A stretch of 16,400 nt of DNA from Acidobacteriota bacterium (GCA_023380575.1 JAMCRM010000166.1:1-16400), one strand, 5' to 3'. Positions 1 through 8,761 are shown, counted from the stretch's first letter. Notes: generated by a model not told the origin, from the letters alone. Numbers and translations: made by a program.

Positions 1-1
1 T

Positions 2-532
2 TTCTCAACAGCGGCGCTGGATGTGCTGCGCGCCAAAAAGAATCTGCGGCTGGTGAAAGTGGCGGCAGCCGAGCCCGGGCTGGTGGTGAAGGCGATTACG
101 GGCGGCTACCTGGCGCAGACGCCCGACACACTCGGATTCGACCGCGCCTCCGCTGTGGTGAAAACCAAACGCGCCCCTGACGAAGAGGAGTGGCGCGCCC
201 TCGCCTTCGCGTGGATTGTGGCCAAGCACGTCAAATCGAACGCCATCGTGTTTGCGCGTGCCGGACAGGTGGTCGGGGTCGGGGCGGGGCAGATGAGCCG
301 CGTCGATTCGGTGAAGATCGCCGCCATGAAAGCGGTGCTGCCTTTAGCGGGCACGGTAGTGGGCTCCGACGCGTTCTTTCCGTTTCCGGACGGCGTGGAA
401 GAGGCCGCGCGCGACGGCGCCACGGCCATCATCCAACCCGGCGGCTCGGTGCGCGATGCGGAAGTGATCGAAGCCGCGGACCGCTTAGGCCTGGCGATGG
501 TGTTCACCGGCGCCCGGCATTTCCGGCACTAA
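2..532 (+). CDS. purH: Bifunctional AICAR transformylase / IMP cyclohydrolase, C-terminal part (5' end outside window)
   Basis: This is the last 176 codons of PurH, the cytoplasmic enzyme that catalyses the two final steps of de novo IMP synthesis: formylation of AICAR and closure to IMP. The visible part is the end of the formyltransferase domain. It shows the family's conserved runs: [17 protein letters not shown], then [51 protein letters not shown] and a terminal [11 protein letters not shown], which is the usual PurH C terminus. The reading frame is open from base 2, so the start lies upstream of the window. The stop TAA at 530-532 overlaps the stop of the convergent gene on the other strand. 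No intrinsic terminator is visible after it, because the next bases belong to the opposing gene. The family assignment is very secure. Confidence 0.97.
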   Translation, partial: FSTAALDVLRAKKNLRLVKVAAAEPGLVVKAITGGYLAQTPDTLGFDRASAVVKTKRAPDEEEWRALAFAWIVAKHVKSNAIVFARAGQVVGVGAGQMSRVDSVKIAAMKAVLPLAGTVVGSDAFFPFPDGVEEAARDGATAIIQPGGSVRDAEVIEAADRLGLAMVFTGARHFRH

Positions 533-1845
533 TCTTCGTCTTTGGAAAACGTGCGCCGGTAGTGCTTGCGTTGCTGGTAGCTGCGCGCCAGTTCCAGATA
601 CACCCCGAGATCGCGGTCCAGATCCGACTGCGTGCCGTCGAAATAGAAATTGCGGATGGGAATGCCGCCGAGATCGCGGCTGATGCGCGGATAGATCGCC
701 TCGCTGACAATCCCGTTCATGCAGGTGAAAGGGCTGATGTCGATAATGCCGTCCGCGCCCTTCCTGGCGAGGTAGACCACCTTGCCGACATTGAGCACCA
801 TCTCGCCCAGCGCGCCTTCGCGCGGAAGATACGGGCGCGCGCACTCCAGGATCTCGTAAATATCGGGCTCCTCGTACCCGGTGAAGTCGTGCTTGAACGG
901 TTCCAGCAGCACGTGTTCATCGTGCTTCTGCACCATTTTGCGGATCCAGGCGCCGAGCGCCTCGAGCGATACGATGCGCCCGTGCAGTTTCAGCTTGCGG
1001 AACTGCTCGCTGGTGGTGTACCAGACCCATTCGATGATGTCGCTCAGCCACGCTTCCGCGCCGTAGCTCTCCAGCCGCCGGATGAGGTCTTCGTTGGAAA
1101 ACGTGTTCAACCGGCAGAAGATTTCCCCGACGACGCCGATCAGCGGGGTGGAGCGGTCGCGCCGCACCGGGACGCGGCGGAAACGGTCGCGTGATCGCAC
1201 CAGGCTGGCACGCATGGCCTTGAGTTGTGTTGGAGGATCGGTCGGCGTGCCCTCGATGGTGCGGCAAAGATCATCCAGGCAGTCGTCGTAGACGCTTTCG
1301 GCATCGCCCTTGTACGACTCGAACGGACGGTAGTGCAGCAGGCATTTCTGCAGAATGTCGGCGGAAAGCAGCGCGCGCCACCCGGTGCGCACGAACTGCG
1401 TGGCGTGATCGCCGAGACCGGCGTAGGAGTTCTTGCTGGTGGGCGACAGGATGGGTACGTGCCTGTATCCGTTGGCGTCGAGCACGTGGCGCAGATACGG
1501 GGCATACTGGCCGAAGCGGCAGGGACCGTCGGCGGTCGGCATGAACAGCACCGTGCGGGAGACGTCTGTGCCCGGGTTTTCCAGCAAACGCATGAAATCC
1601 CCCACGGTCACCTTAGCCGGATAGCACTCGTCGCCGGAGGTGTAGCGCGCCCCGAGTTCGCGCGTGCGATAGTCCGATGGTGGCGTGGGCGCGGCATCCA
1701 GACCGATGGCGCGAAAGGCGGCGGCAAACGCCCGCGCACTGCCGCTGGCCATTGGGGGAATGTAAATCTTCTTTCCTTCTAATGTATGCTGCTGGCCGAG
1801 AATACTTTCGGTTTCGCTTCGCTCGGCGACGGTGCCTTGTAGCAT
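529..1845 (-). CDS. COG3581-type partner of CoA-dehydratase activase (HgdB/HgdD-like, predicted Fe-S protein)
   Basis: This 438-residue protein resembles the COG3581 module found next to, or fused with, large activases of the 2-hydroxyglutaryl-CoA dehydratase / benzoyl-CoA reductase class. Recognisable features are GDECYPAK (Cys74), DGPCRFGQY (Cys109), [14 protein letters not shown] (Cys244) and [14 protein letters not shown] (Cys375). These well-spaced cysteines resemble [4Fe-4S] ligands in HgdB/HgdD-like proteins, but cluster binding is inferred. The conserved fold appears to start near residue 24 (GKKIYIPPM). The ATG at 1845 is supported by AAAGGA at 1859-1854 and lies 67 nt inside the upstream activase gene in another frame, so translation is probably coupled. 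No signal peptide is seen, so it should be cytoplasmic. The substrate is unknown. The tail-to-tail neighbour is purH. Confidence 0.8.
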   Translation of the reverse strand: MLQGTVAERSETESILGQQHTLEGKKIYIPPMASGSARAFAAAFRAIGLDAAPTPPSDYRTRELGARYTSGDECYPAKVTVGDFMRLLENPGTDVSRTVLFMPTADGPCRFGQYAPYLRHVLDANGYRHVPILSPTSKNSYAGLGDHATQFVRTGWRALLSADILQKCLLHYRPFESYKGDAESVYDDCLDDLCRTIEGTPTDPPTQLKAMRASLVRSRDRFRRVPVRRDRSTPLIGVVGEIFCRLNTFSNEDLIRRLESYGAEAWLSDIIEWVWYTTSEQFRKLKLHGRIVSLEALGAWIRKMVQKHDEHVLLEPFKHDFTGYEEPDIYEILECARPYLPREGALGEMVLNVGKVVYLARKGADGIIDISPFTCMNGIVSEAIYPRISRDLGGIPIRNFYFDGTQSDLDRDLGVYLELARSYQQRKHYRRTFSKDED

Positions 1846-4800
1846 CGCAGGATTCCTTTACTGTCCAGGTACGCTTCGCAGCGGGTCATGTAGCCGGCAT
1901 CGTTGCCGTGACCGTCGAATTGCAGCACGAGCAGCGGCGCCCCGGCCGCATCGCGCGTGAAGTGCTTGATATAGGAATCGGGTCCGCACTTGAAATTGGA
2001 GATGTACACCAGGTGCAGGTTGGGCCGGGAGGCGGCCAGCCGTGCCGCTTCCAGAATGCGGCGTCCGGACACCCAGTACATCCCCTCGCTGCCCGCCGCT
2101 TCGCGGCCGCTCGCCACAAAGTCCAGCGGGATCACGTTGGCGCCGTAGCGGTGCCGCAGCTTGCGGGGAATATCGCAGTTCACGTTGCGGTCGTAGATGT
2201 TATAGCCGCGGCCCACCAGGATCAGCCCGGGCTCGCCGGTTTCCTCCAGCGTGGACAGCGCACGCGCGCCGGCTTCCGCCAGTTTTCGGGAGAACTCCCG
2301 CTGCGCTGCGTAAGCGGCATCCACGGCGCGGTCGCTCTCGCGCCGGCTGACGCCGAGTTTGCGCACGGTCTCGGCCAGGGCCTGCTTGATCCGTTCCGGG
2401 CCCAACTGGAAATGAAGCGTAGGAATCAGGAACTGTGCGGCGTAGCGCTCCAGTCTCGGCGCGGTGCGCAGCACGAATGGCAGCGTCTGGTTCCAGGGAC
2501 AGTAATGCGAGGCGGAGTCGTCGCCCTCGGCGGTTTCCGAATCGATAATGTTCGGAACCAGAACGTAATCCACCTTGGCTTCCTCAAACAGCGCCAGGGC
2601 GTGCCCGTGGGCCAGTTGCACCGGGAAGCACGGCTGGGCGACGGCCATCTCCACGCCTGCTGAGGCAATACGCGGATCGGTTGCGGGCGAAAGCACGCAG
2701 GTGAGGCCCAACTCGGTCAGGTAGCGGTGCCAGAACGGGTATCGCTCGAAGGTGGACATGGCGTTGAGCAGCCCGATTTTGAAGCCGCTCTTCGCGGTGC
2801 CCTGGTTGCATTCTGCCACCAGCTTTTCGCGCAGCGCGAACAGGTCGTCGATAACCGGCTTGCGGCCGGTGGCGGAGGGCTTCCGGAATTTATCCGAGCA
2901 CTTGTCGCCCCAGTAACTCTTCAGGCCCTCGATGGTGAATTCCTTGATATCGCAGAGATTGGAGCAGGCCTTGCACACGAAGTCGCGCGTGGACATCTTC
3001 AGGTTGTGCAGATCGTAGCCGCGGAAACGTGTCTTACCGCCGGTGGCCTGATGCCATTGCCGCGCAATCAGCGCCATGCCGATGGCGCCCATCACGCCGT
3101 TGTAGGGCGGCACCGTGATCTTCTTGCCCAGGATATCGGCGAAGGCCGCGGTTACCGCGTCATTGTAAGCCGTGCCGCCCTGGAAATAAATCACGTTGCC
3201 GATGCGTCGCCCCCGCACCACGCGGTTCAGATAGTTCAGCGCGATGGAGTAGGCCAGGCCGGCGAGGATATTCGGAACGCTCTCGGCCTTGTGCAGCCAG
3301 CCCGTCACATCGCGCTCCATGAATACCGTGCAGCGCTCCCCCAGGCGCGTGGGAGCGGGCGCCGAAAGCGCCAGCCGGGCGAATTCGCCCTTGATGCTGA
3401 TGCCAAGCTTTTCGGCCTGCTCTTCGAGAAACGAACCAGTGCCCGCCGCGCAGGCCTCGTTCATGGCGAAATCCACCACCACGCCGTTTTCGATGGAGAT
3501 GAACTTCGAATCCTGGCCGCCGATCTCGAAAATGGTGTCCACGGGCTCGCCGCCGAGCGTGGTGCTGATGTGCCAGGCGCCGGTTTTGTGCGCGGTGATT
3601 TCGTCGTTCACCACGTCGGCGCCTGCGAATTCGGCGATCAGTTCGCGTCCCGATCCGGTCGTGCCCACGCCCCGTATCTCCAGCCGGTCGCCCCACAGCC
3701 GCTTGACTTCCGAGAGCCCTTCCTGCACCGCTTCAATGGGGCGCCCGGCGGTGCGCAGATATACGTCGTGAATCACCGCGCCCATGTCGTCGATCACCAC
3801 TACATTGGTGGAGACGGAGCCGATATCCAGGCCGAGGTAGGCGGGAATGGGATCGTCGCCGGCCGGCGGAAAATATTGCGCCACCCGGTCGCGCAGCAGA
3901 ACCACGTTGCTCATGCTGAGCGGCTGCGTATCCAGCGTGCGTTCCTCAACTTCGTGTTGCGCCAGCCGGTGAATTTCGAAGAACGTGCGCTTCCGGGTCT
4001 CGTTGGCTTCCAGAATGGCGGCGCCGATGGCTCCGCACCAGGAATGCTGTTCGGGAACAAACAGGCCCTCGGGACCCAGACCGAACGCCTCGCGGACGGC
4101 GTTGGTCACGCCCTCGTTGAGGGCCACCGCGCCGATGAGCACCACCGGCGGTTCCGGCTTGCGGCCCTTGACGATGCTGCTCTTGAAATTGCGGGCGACG
4201 GCATCGCACAGGCCGCGCAGAATTTCCTCTGGTGCGTACCCCTTCTGCTGCGCGTGGATCATGTCGCTCTTGGCGAACACCGAGCAGCGGCCGGCAATGC
4301 GGGCGGCGCAAGTGGCGGTGCACACCAGCTTTCCGACTTCCTCCACCGAGTAGCGCATGCGCACCGCCTGCTGGTCCAGAAAGGACCCGGTGCCCGCGGC
4401 GCACTCGCTGCTGCGGTCGTAATCGACGATGTTGCCGTCTTCCAGGCGAAGATATTTCGAACTCTCACCGCCGATTTCGAATACGGTTTTTACCTGGGGA
4501 TAGAATCCGCCCATCATGCGGGCGATGGCCTTGAACTCGTTTTCGAAATACAGGCCGAGAATCCTGGCGATGGCGCGGCCGCCGGAGCCGGTGACCCGGA
4601 TGCCTTCGATCAGCGACTCGGGAACATGATCGTAGAGGTCCTGCAGGAGGTCGTACGTGGACTGGATGGGGCTGCCCTGAATGCGGCGGTAGTCGGAAAG
4701 CACGAGCGGCAGTTGCTTTCCCTCCGGCGCCGTCCATTCGCCCAGGCGGAAGGACGGGTTGCCGGCGCATAGCGTTTGCAGCGCACCCCGATCCTCCACG

Positions 4801-4862
4801 CGGCCAAGGGCAGCCAGTTTCACACTGATGGCGCCGATGTCGAGTCCGATGTTGATGCCCAT
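1779..4862 (-). CDS. Large CoA-substrate-specific enzyme activase: two BcrAD/BadFG ATPase modules plus DUF2229-like module
   Basis: This 1027-residue cytoplasmic protein has two actin/HSP70-fold ATPase modules in tandem. Module 1 (about 1-290) has the phosphate loop IGLDIGAISVK at 5-15, FEIGGESSKY at 128-137 and SECAAGTGSF at 152-161. Module 2 (about 340-605) has LGLDIGSVSTN at 343-353, FEIGGQDSKF at 445-454 and NEACAAGTGSF at 468-478. Cys154/Cys193 and Cys471/Cys511 fit, in spacing and context, the cysteines that hold the bridging [4Fe-4S] cluster in HgdC-type activators. A cysteine motif C630-x2-C633-x3-C637 follows, then a DUF2229/COG3580-like region (about 694-1000; KIGLLNAMSTFERYPFW, AQPCFPVQL, HYCPWNQ). 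Known family members use ATP to drive a low-potential electron into a dehydratase or reductase. No such target gene is present here. The ATG at 4862 is preceded by AGGCAGG. The 3' end overlaps the COG3581 gene. The real substrate is unknown. Confidence 0.88.
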   Translation of the reverse strand: MGINIGLDIGAISVKLAALGRVEDRGALQTLCAGNPSFRLGEWTAPEGKQLPLVLSDYRRIQGSPIQSTYDLLQDLYDHVPESLIEGIRVTGSGGRAIARILGLYFENEFKAIARMMGGFYPQVKTVFEIGGESSKYLRLEDGNIVDYDRSSECAAGTGSFLDQQAVRMRYSVEEVGKLVCTATCAARIAGRCSVFAKSDMIHAQQKGYAPEEILRGLCDAVARNFKSSIVKGRKPEPPVVLIGAVALNEGVTNAVREAFGLGPEGLFVPEQHSWCGAIGAAILEANETRKRTFFEIHRLAQHEVEERTLDTQPLSMSNVVLLRDRVAQYFPPAGDDPIPAYLGLDIGSVSTNVVVIDDMGAVIHDVYLRTAGRPIEAVQEGLSEVKRLWGDRLEIRGVGTTGSGRELIAEFAGADVVNDEITAHKTGAWHISTTLGGEPVDTIFEIGGQDSKFISIENGVVVDFAMNEACAAGTGSFLEEQAEKLGISIKGEFARLALSAPAPTRLGERCTVFMERDVTGWLHKAESVPNILAGLAYSIALNYLNRVVRGRRIGNVIYFQGGTAYNDAVTAAFADILGKKITVPPYNGVMGAIGMALIARQWHQATGGKTRFRGYDLHNLKMSTRDFVCKACSNLCDIKEFTIEGLKSYWGDKCSDKFRKPSATGRKPVIDDLFALREKLVAECNQGTAKSGFKIGLLNAMSTFERYPFWHRYLTELGLTCVLSPATDPRIASAGVEMAVAQPCFPVQLAHGHALALFEEAKVDYVLVPNIIDSETAEGDDSASHYCPWNQTLPFVLRTAPRLERYAAQFLIPTLHFQLGPERIKQALAETVRKLGVSRRESDRAVDAAYAAQREFSRKLAEAGARALSTLEETGEPGLILVGRGYNIYDRNVNCDIPRKLRHRYGANVIPLDFVASGREAAGSEGMYWVSGRRILEAARLAASRPNLHLVYISNFKCGPDSYIKHFTRDAAGAPLLVLQFDGHGNDAGYMTRCEAYLDSKGILRCYKAPSPSEAKPKVFSASSIH

Positions 4863-4973
4863 AGGCCTGCCTGAACGATCATGATACGGAATTCCGGGTC
4901 CGAATGAATCGGCCTTGGGGCGAATGGGGGAATCGGGGGGCTGTATGGCGTTTGGGGCCGTTGAACGGTTGGG
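4863..4973. other. 111-bp gap between glycoside hydrolase and activase genes
   Basis: Both flanking genes run on the minus strand, so this is the leader of the activase gene. It contains a small perfect palindrome CCGTTGAACGG (4958-4968) just after the hydrolase stop, and AGGCAGG next to the activase start. I see no convincing -35/-10 pair and no T-tract terminator. It is therefore unclear whether the two genes are co-transcribed. Confidence 0.5.
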
Positions 4974-6173
4974 TCAGTTAGCCAGCACGGCTCCCTGCGC
5001 CGGACCGAGTGTAACGGTCCTTACATAGGAGCCGTCCGGGCGGCGGTAGGCATGATCGAGTTGCACCGTAACGGGTTTCGCCCACGGCTCGTTAACCAGC
5101 GCGATGCCGCCGGTGAAATCGCGGCGAATCACGCCGCTCCAGTCGTAGCGCGGCGCCAGGGCATTACCGAGATTGCTGTCCAGGACGGGCCACCACTGGT
5201 CGGGCGTGACCAGGCCCAGCAGTCCGTCGGCCAGGGCATCGTCGCCGTCGTTGAATAACAGGTACGATGCCACCGCATATTCCATGCCCCTTTGCACGTC
5301 GCCGCCGCCGCCGCCGATGCCGTCCAGGACGATGCGCCGCCCGAGGGCGTTGATGGCATCGCAATACTCAAGCAGGCTGCGGTAAGAAAACCGGCCGCGT
5401 CCGCCTTGCAGGTTGGGATCGTTGACGCCGTGCTCGATGTTGATGTAGTCTGCCGCGAATATCTGGCGCCGCACGTACGGGTTGTCGAGGCGGGCCGTGT
5501 CTCCAGCGAACCAGATGGCGTTGTGGCCGATTTCAACCCCTGGAAATTCCGCACGGACCTTTTCCATGAATTCGGCCATGTAGCGTCGCCAGTCGTCGAT
5601 GATCATCGGCGCGCCGGTAGTGTAGTCCAGCGGGACGACCGTGCGCCCCTGGCCGTCGCTGACGCGCCATTCCATGTTCACGTCGTCAATCCACAGGCCG
5701 CGGTAATTGCCCTGGGCCATTTGTTGCCGGGCGCTGTCGATCCACCACGCGCGGAAATCCGGGTTGGAAACGTCGGCCGCGTACTGCGGGCAGATGTTGC
5801 GTACCGGTTCGCAGCCCCAGGGGATGTACAGGGGGTGCCCCTCGGGATCTCTCATGATCCATTCGGGGTGGAGTCCCACCACGTCATACCCCAAGGTGAA
5901 TCTGTCGCGATAAACGGCATAGGCATCGATGTATACCAAACCGTTCGGGTACCAGAAACTGCGATCATCGAAATAGGGTGTGAATACGATCATGCGCGAA
6001 AAGTGATCGCGCATCCATTGCTGTAGGGTGGATGTTGGCGAGTTGGTGTACGGGTCGAACGCCGGGGCGCTGCGCTTGATCAGGTTGACGCGCCCCTGCG
6101 GCGCCGCCGTGGCCGAAACCGACAAAAGTATGAGAAAGCCCGCACCACGGGCTATTTTGTGCGCTGCGTACAT
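4974..6173 (-). CDS. Secreted putative glycoside hydrolase (GHL15-like TIM-barrel)
   Basis: This 399-residue protein starts with a likely signal peptide: basic residues in MYAAHKIARG, a hydrophobic stretch GFLILLSVS, then ATAAPQ with probable cleavage near residue 24. It should be exported. The mature part looks like a (beta/alpha)8 barrel of the hypothetical glycosyl hydrolase type: RMIVFTPYFDD (60-70), YRGLWIDDVNMEW (157-169) with paired acidic residues Asp163/Asp164, VEIGHNAIWF (213-222), DYINIEHGVND (242-252) and RRIVLDGIGGGGG (279-291). Cys121 and Cys128 could form a disulfide. The barrel is followed by a small beta-rich C terminus, as in many glycosidases. The start ATG at 6173 fits the signal peptide, although the only SD-like bases (AGG) touch the ATG. 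The frame stays open far upstream, but that part is antisense to acs and lacks a signal. The substrate cannot be told from sequence. Confidence 0.68.
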   Translation of the reverse strand: MYAAHKIARGAGFLILLSVSATAAPQGRVNLIKRSAPAFDPYTNSPTSTLQQWMRDHFSRMIVFTPYFDDRSFWYPNGLVYIDAYAVYRDRFTLGYDVVGLHPEWIMRDPEGHPLYIPWGCEPVRNICPQYAADVSNPDFRAWWIDSARQQMAQGNYRGLWIDDVNMEWRVSDGQGRTVVPLDYTTGAPMIIDDWRRYMAEFMEKVRAEFPGVEIGHNAIWFAGDTARLDNPYVRRQIFAADYINIEHGVNDPNLQGGRGRFSYRSLLEYCDAINALGRRIVLDGIGGGGGDVQRGMEYAVASYLLFNDGDDALADGLLGLVTPDQWWPVLDSNLGNALAPRYDWSGVIRRDFTGGIALVNEPWAKPVTVQLDHAYRRPDGSYVRTVTLGPAQGAVLAN

Positions 6174-6186
6174 CCTGACCGTCAGG
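6174..6186 (-). promoter_or_regulatory. 13-bp palindrome abutting the hydrolase start codon
   Basis: CCTGAC-c-GTCAGG is a perfect inverted repeat with 6-bp arms and a one-base centre, ending exactly where the hydrolase ATG begins. In RNA the outer five base pairs could close a three-base loop and hide the only SD-like AGG. It may be an operator, an RNA hairpin, or chance. The divergent acs promoter must also lie in this 147-bp intergenic region, but I could not identify good -35/-10 boxes for it. Confidence 0.35.
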
Positions 6187-6320
6187 TTAGAGCGAGACCG
6201 GCGCGAGGTCAAATTGTCCTGTGCCGGGTCCAACGCTGGATTTGTTGCGGAACCCACGTTTGGGGATGAGTTGTCCAGGGCACTTGCGCCAAGATGCCGT
6301 AATAGCGTGAGATAGACGTT

Positions 6321-8255
6321 ATGACAGATTCGAATGTTTACGCACCCCCGCCGGCTTTTGCGGAGAGGGCACGCGTGAGGGGTATTGAGCAATACCGCCA
6401 CCTGTTCGAGCGGGCCGCTCAACGCCCTGAGGAATTTTGGGGAGAACTGGCCGCCGCCGAGCTGACATGGTTTGAACAGTGGTCGCACGCGTTCGAGTGG
6501 GAGCCGCCGTTCGCCAGATGGTTTGTCGGCGGCAAACTGAACGCGTCTTACAACTGCCTGGACCGGCACTTGGAGACCCCCCGGAAGAACAAAATCGCCA
6601 TCCTGTGGGAAGGGGAGCCGGGCGACCAGCGCATGATCTCCTACCAGGAGTTGCACCGGCTGGTATGCCGCTTCGCGAACGTATTGAAAGCCCGCGGGTA
6701 CAAGGCGGGCGACCGGGCCATCATCTACATGGGGATGATTCCGGAACTGCCGGTCGCCATGCTGGCCTGCGCGCGGTTGGGAATCACTCACAGCGTGGTG
6801 TTCGGCGGTTTCTCCGCGGAGGCGTTGAAGACCCGCATTCAGGACCTGGAAGCCCAGGTTGTGATTACCGCCGACGGGAGTTGGCGCAGGGGCCGTGAGG
6901 TGAAGTTGAAGCAGGCGGTGGACGAAGCCGTTCCGGAGTGCCCCACGGTGCGCGATGTAATCGTTTGCCGCCGCACCGGCGGCGAGGTGCAGATGAAGCC
7001 CGGCCGTGACCTGTGGTGGCACGAACTGGAGCAAGAGGCGCCGGAGGTTTGTCCGGCTGAGCCGCTCGATTCCGAACACCCGCTGTTCGTACTCTACACG
7101 TCGGGCACTACGGGCAAGCCGAAAGGGATTGTGCACACCACCGGCGGATACCTGCTCGGCGCTCATGTCACCATGAAATGGGTGTTCGATCTCCGCGAGG
7201 AGGACACCTATTGGTGCACCGCGGATATCGGCTGGGTGACCGGACATAGCTACATCGTGTACGGGCCGCTTTCGGCCGGCGCCACCAGCGTGATGTACGA
7301 GGGCGCGCCCGACTATCCGCATCCGGATCGTTTCTGGCGCCTGATCGAGAAGTATCGTGTGAACGTCTTCTACACATCTCCAACGGCAATCCGCGCATTT
7401 ATTCGCCAGGGCGATCGGTGGCCGGATAGTCATGACCTTTCCAGCTTGCGGCTGCTGGGGTCGGTGGGCGAGCCGATCAATCCGGCGGCATGGGAGTGGT
7501 ATTTCAGGACGATTGGCAAGGAACGCTGCCCTATCGTGGATACGTGGTGGCAGACGGAGACGGGCAGCATCATGATTACGCCGCTGCCCGGCGCCGTGCC
7601 GACCAAGCCGGGGTCGGCGACGCTGCCGCTGCCGGGCGTGATGGCGGATGTGGTGGACCTGATGGGCAGGCCGGTGGAAGCCAACCGGGAGGGATTTCTG
7701 ATTATTCGGCGCCCGTGGCCCAGTATGTTCCGAACTCTCTGGCGCGATCCGCAGCGCTATGCCAGCCAGTATTGGGAGCGCATCGATGGCGTATATATGA
7801 CCGGCGACGCCGCGCGGCGCGATGAAGACGGCTACTTCTGGGTGCTGGGGCGTGTGGACGACGTGATGAACGTGAGCGGGCACCGGCTGAGCACCATGGA
7901 AGTGGAATCGGCGTTGGTACGACATCCGGCGGTTGCGGAAGCGGCGGTGGTGGGCAAACCGCACGAAGTGACCGGGCAATCAGTGACCTGCTTCGTCACA
8001 CTGAAGGCGGGTAAATGGAACCACGAAGAACTGGCCCAGGACCTGCGGCGCTGGGTGGCGAAGGAAATCGGCGCTTTCGCCAAGCCCGAGCAGATCCGCT
8101 TCACGGACGCGTTGCCCAAAACGCGCAGCGGGAAAATCATGCGTCGTCTGCTGCGCGAAATCGTCACCAGCAACGCGGTGACCGGTGACGTGACCACGCT
8201 GGAAGACCTGACGGTAGTAACGCGCCTTGCGGCCCAGAACGACGACGAAGCCTGA
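6321..8255 (+). CDS. acs: Acetate-CoA ligase, AMP-forming (acetyl-CoA synthetase)
   Basis: This 644-residue cytoplasmic enzyme of the ANL superfamily should make acetyl-CoA from acetate, ATP and CoA through an acetyl-AMP intermediate. All hallmarks are visible: the phosphate-binding loop [11 protein letters not shown] at 259-269, the adenylate/acyl-pocket motif WWQTETG at 409-415, the hinge region near [23 protein letters not shown], the CoA-binding-type segment [11 protein letters not shown], and the C-terminal [14 protein letters not shown]. In that motif Lys605 is the adenylation-half-reaction lysine and the site that is reversibly acetylated in studied homologues. The length matches the family. 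The tryptophan pair in WWQTETG favours short acyl substrates, but propionate use cannot be excluded. The ATG at 6321 has only a weak GAGA at 6309-6312. It is divergent from the hydrolase and followed after 49 bp by tRNA-Gly. Confidence 0.95.
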   Translation: MTDSNVYAPPPAFAERARVRGIEQYRHLFERAAQRPEEFWGELAAAELTWFEQWSHAFEWEPPFARWFVGGKLNASYNCLDRHLETPRKNKIAILWEGEPGDQRMISYQELHRLVCRFANVLKARGYKAGDRAIIYMGMIPELPVAMLACARLGITHSVVFGGFSAEALKTRIQDLEAQVVITADGSWRRGREVKLKQAVDEAVPECPTVRDVIVCRRTGGEVQMKPGRDLWWHELEQEAPEVCPAEPLDSEHPLFVLYTSGTTGKPKGIVHTTGGYLLGAHVTMKWVFDLREEDTYWCTADIGWVTGHSYIVYGPLSAGATSVMYEGAPDYPHPDRFWRLIEKYRVNVFYTSPTAIRAFIRQGDRWPDSHDLSSLRLLGSVGEPINPAAWEWYFRTIGKERCPIVDTWWQTETGSIMITPLPGAVPTKPGSATLPLPGVMADVVDLMGRPVEANREGFLIIRRPWPSMFRTLWRDPQRYASQYWERIDGVYMTGDAARRDEDGYFWVLGRVDDVMNVSGHRLSTMEVESALVRHPAVAEAAVVGKPHEVTGQSVTCFVTLKAGKWNHEELAQDLRRWVAKEIGAFAKPEQIRFTDALPKTRSGKIMRRLLREIVTSNAVTGDVTTLEDLTVVTRLAAQNDDEA

Positions 8256-8259
8256 CAAG

Positions 8260-8288
8260 TTGCGCGCGGCGGCACCCTCTGGTACATT
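8260..8288 (+). promoter_or_regulatory. Candidate promoter of tRNA-Gly
   Basis: TTGCGC (8260-8265) and TACATT (8283-8288) are separated by exactly 17 bases, and a start near 8295 would give a leader of about ten bases before the tRNA. The -35 matches consensus at three of six bases and the -10 at four of six, so the call is tentative. The -10 lies in the loop of the hairpin at 8269-8299. Confidence 0.3.
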
Positions 8289-8299
8289 GAGGGTGCCGC
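8269..8299 (+). terminator. Perfect 11-bp stem-loop after acs, without a T-tract
   Basis: GCGGCACCCTC (8269-8279) pairs perfectly with GAGGGTGCCGC (8289-8299) around a nine-base loop. It begins 13 bases after the acs stop. There is no following run of T, so it is not a classical intrinsic terminator. It may protect the acs mRNA 3' end, separate acs from the tRNA transcript, or be part of a small repeat element. Confidence 0.5.
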
Positions 8300-8304
8300 A
8301 AGTT

Positions 8305-8379
<75 letters not shown>

Positions 8380-8501
8380 AAAACTTCTCATCCCCCCGCC
8401 GGCTCTACGCCGCCGCCTTCCCGCTCCTGATTATCTCCCCCGTGGACGTGCGCTTCATCGCCGGTTGCTGAACCAGCGAGAAGCGTATGTCGTTTGAAAA
8501 C
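8380..8501. other. 122-bp spacer between two convergent tRNA genes
   Basis: No gene is seen here. The strand facing tRNA-Gly is pyrimidine- and C-rich, and only weak four-base-pair hairpins such as GCTGaacCAGC (about 8466-8476) are visible. I cannot identify a convincing terminator for either tRNA. Confidence 0.5.
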
Positions 8502-8578
8502 TGGCAGGCGCGGCGGGACTCGAACCCACGACCCTCGGCTTAGAAGGCCGATGCTCTATCCACCTGAGCTACGCGCCC
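8502..8578 (-). tRNA. tRNA-Arg (anticodon TCT), CCA encoded
   Basis: Read on the minus strand, the acceptor GGGCGCG (8578-8572) pairs with CGCGCCT (8512-8506), with a G-U first pair, then G and an encoded CCA (8504-8502). The anticodon stem TCGGC/GCCGA encloses the loop CTTCTAA, giving anticodon TCT (8544-8542). The D arm (TAGCTCAG-type) and T arm (GGGTTCGAGTCCC) are standard. It decodes AGA. A TACAAT box at 8594-8589 on this strand, about ten bases before the mature 5' end, could be its -10. Confidence 0.96.
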
Positions 8579-8591
8579 GCGTCGATTCATT

Positions 8592-8603
8592 GTACAACGA
8601 GGG
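8592..8603 (+). repeat. Copy 1 of shared GTACAACGAGGG motif
   Basis: This exact 12-mer recurs at 9333-9344. Including four more upstream bases the two copies agree at 15 of 16 positions (CAT[T/G] before the 12-mer). This copy ends 158 bases before the cold-shock start codon. It also overlaps the possible -10 of tRNA-Arg on the other strand, which may explain part of its sequence. Confidence 0.6.
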
Positions 8604-8624
8604 CATCCGAATCCGGCCGTGCGC

Positions 8625-8630
8625 TATAAT
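8625..8630 (+). promoter_or_regulatory. Candidate -10 box of the cold-shock gene
   Basis: This is a perfect TATAAT with no good -35 at 16-18 bases upstream. If used, transcription would begin near 8637 and give a leader of roughly 125 nt before the csp ATG, in keeping with the long structured leaders of cspA-type genes. Confidence 0.35.
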
Positions 8631-8761
8631 GTGGAGGATTTGGCTCTCGTTTTGCATTCTTTCGAAGCGAAGGTGGGGCGTGTGTCTACCGCCGCTCCTG
8701 CGCTCCCGAGGGAACCATTTGGGAACGCGGGCCGATCGAATTGGAAGGAAAAAGGAACACG

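Noticed and set aside
2727..4772. A 681-codon plus-strand open frame antisense to the activase
   Set aside because: The opposite strand has clear ATPase motifs throughout. This frame has no motif or good start signal.
6174..7979. In-frame upstream extension of the hydrolase gene giving a 1001-codon frame
   Set aside because: The added part is antisense to acs, with low-complexity Arg/His-rich sequence, and would bury the signal peptide. The ATG at 6173 is preferred.
8466..8476. GCTGaacCAGC as a terminator between the tRNAs
   Set aside because: It has only four base pairs and no T-run, so it is too weak to call.
8741..8761. TTG start extending the cold-shock protein
   Set aside because: The SD AAAGGA at 8751-8756 lies inside this extension and fits the ATG at 8762, which also matches the family length.
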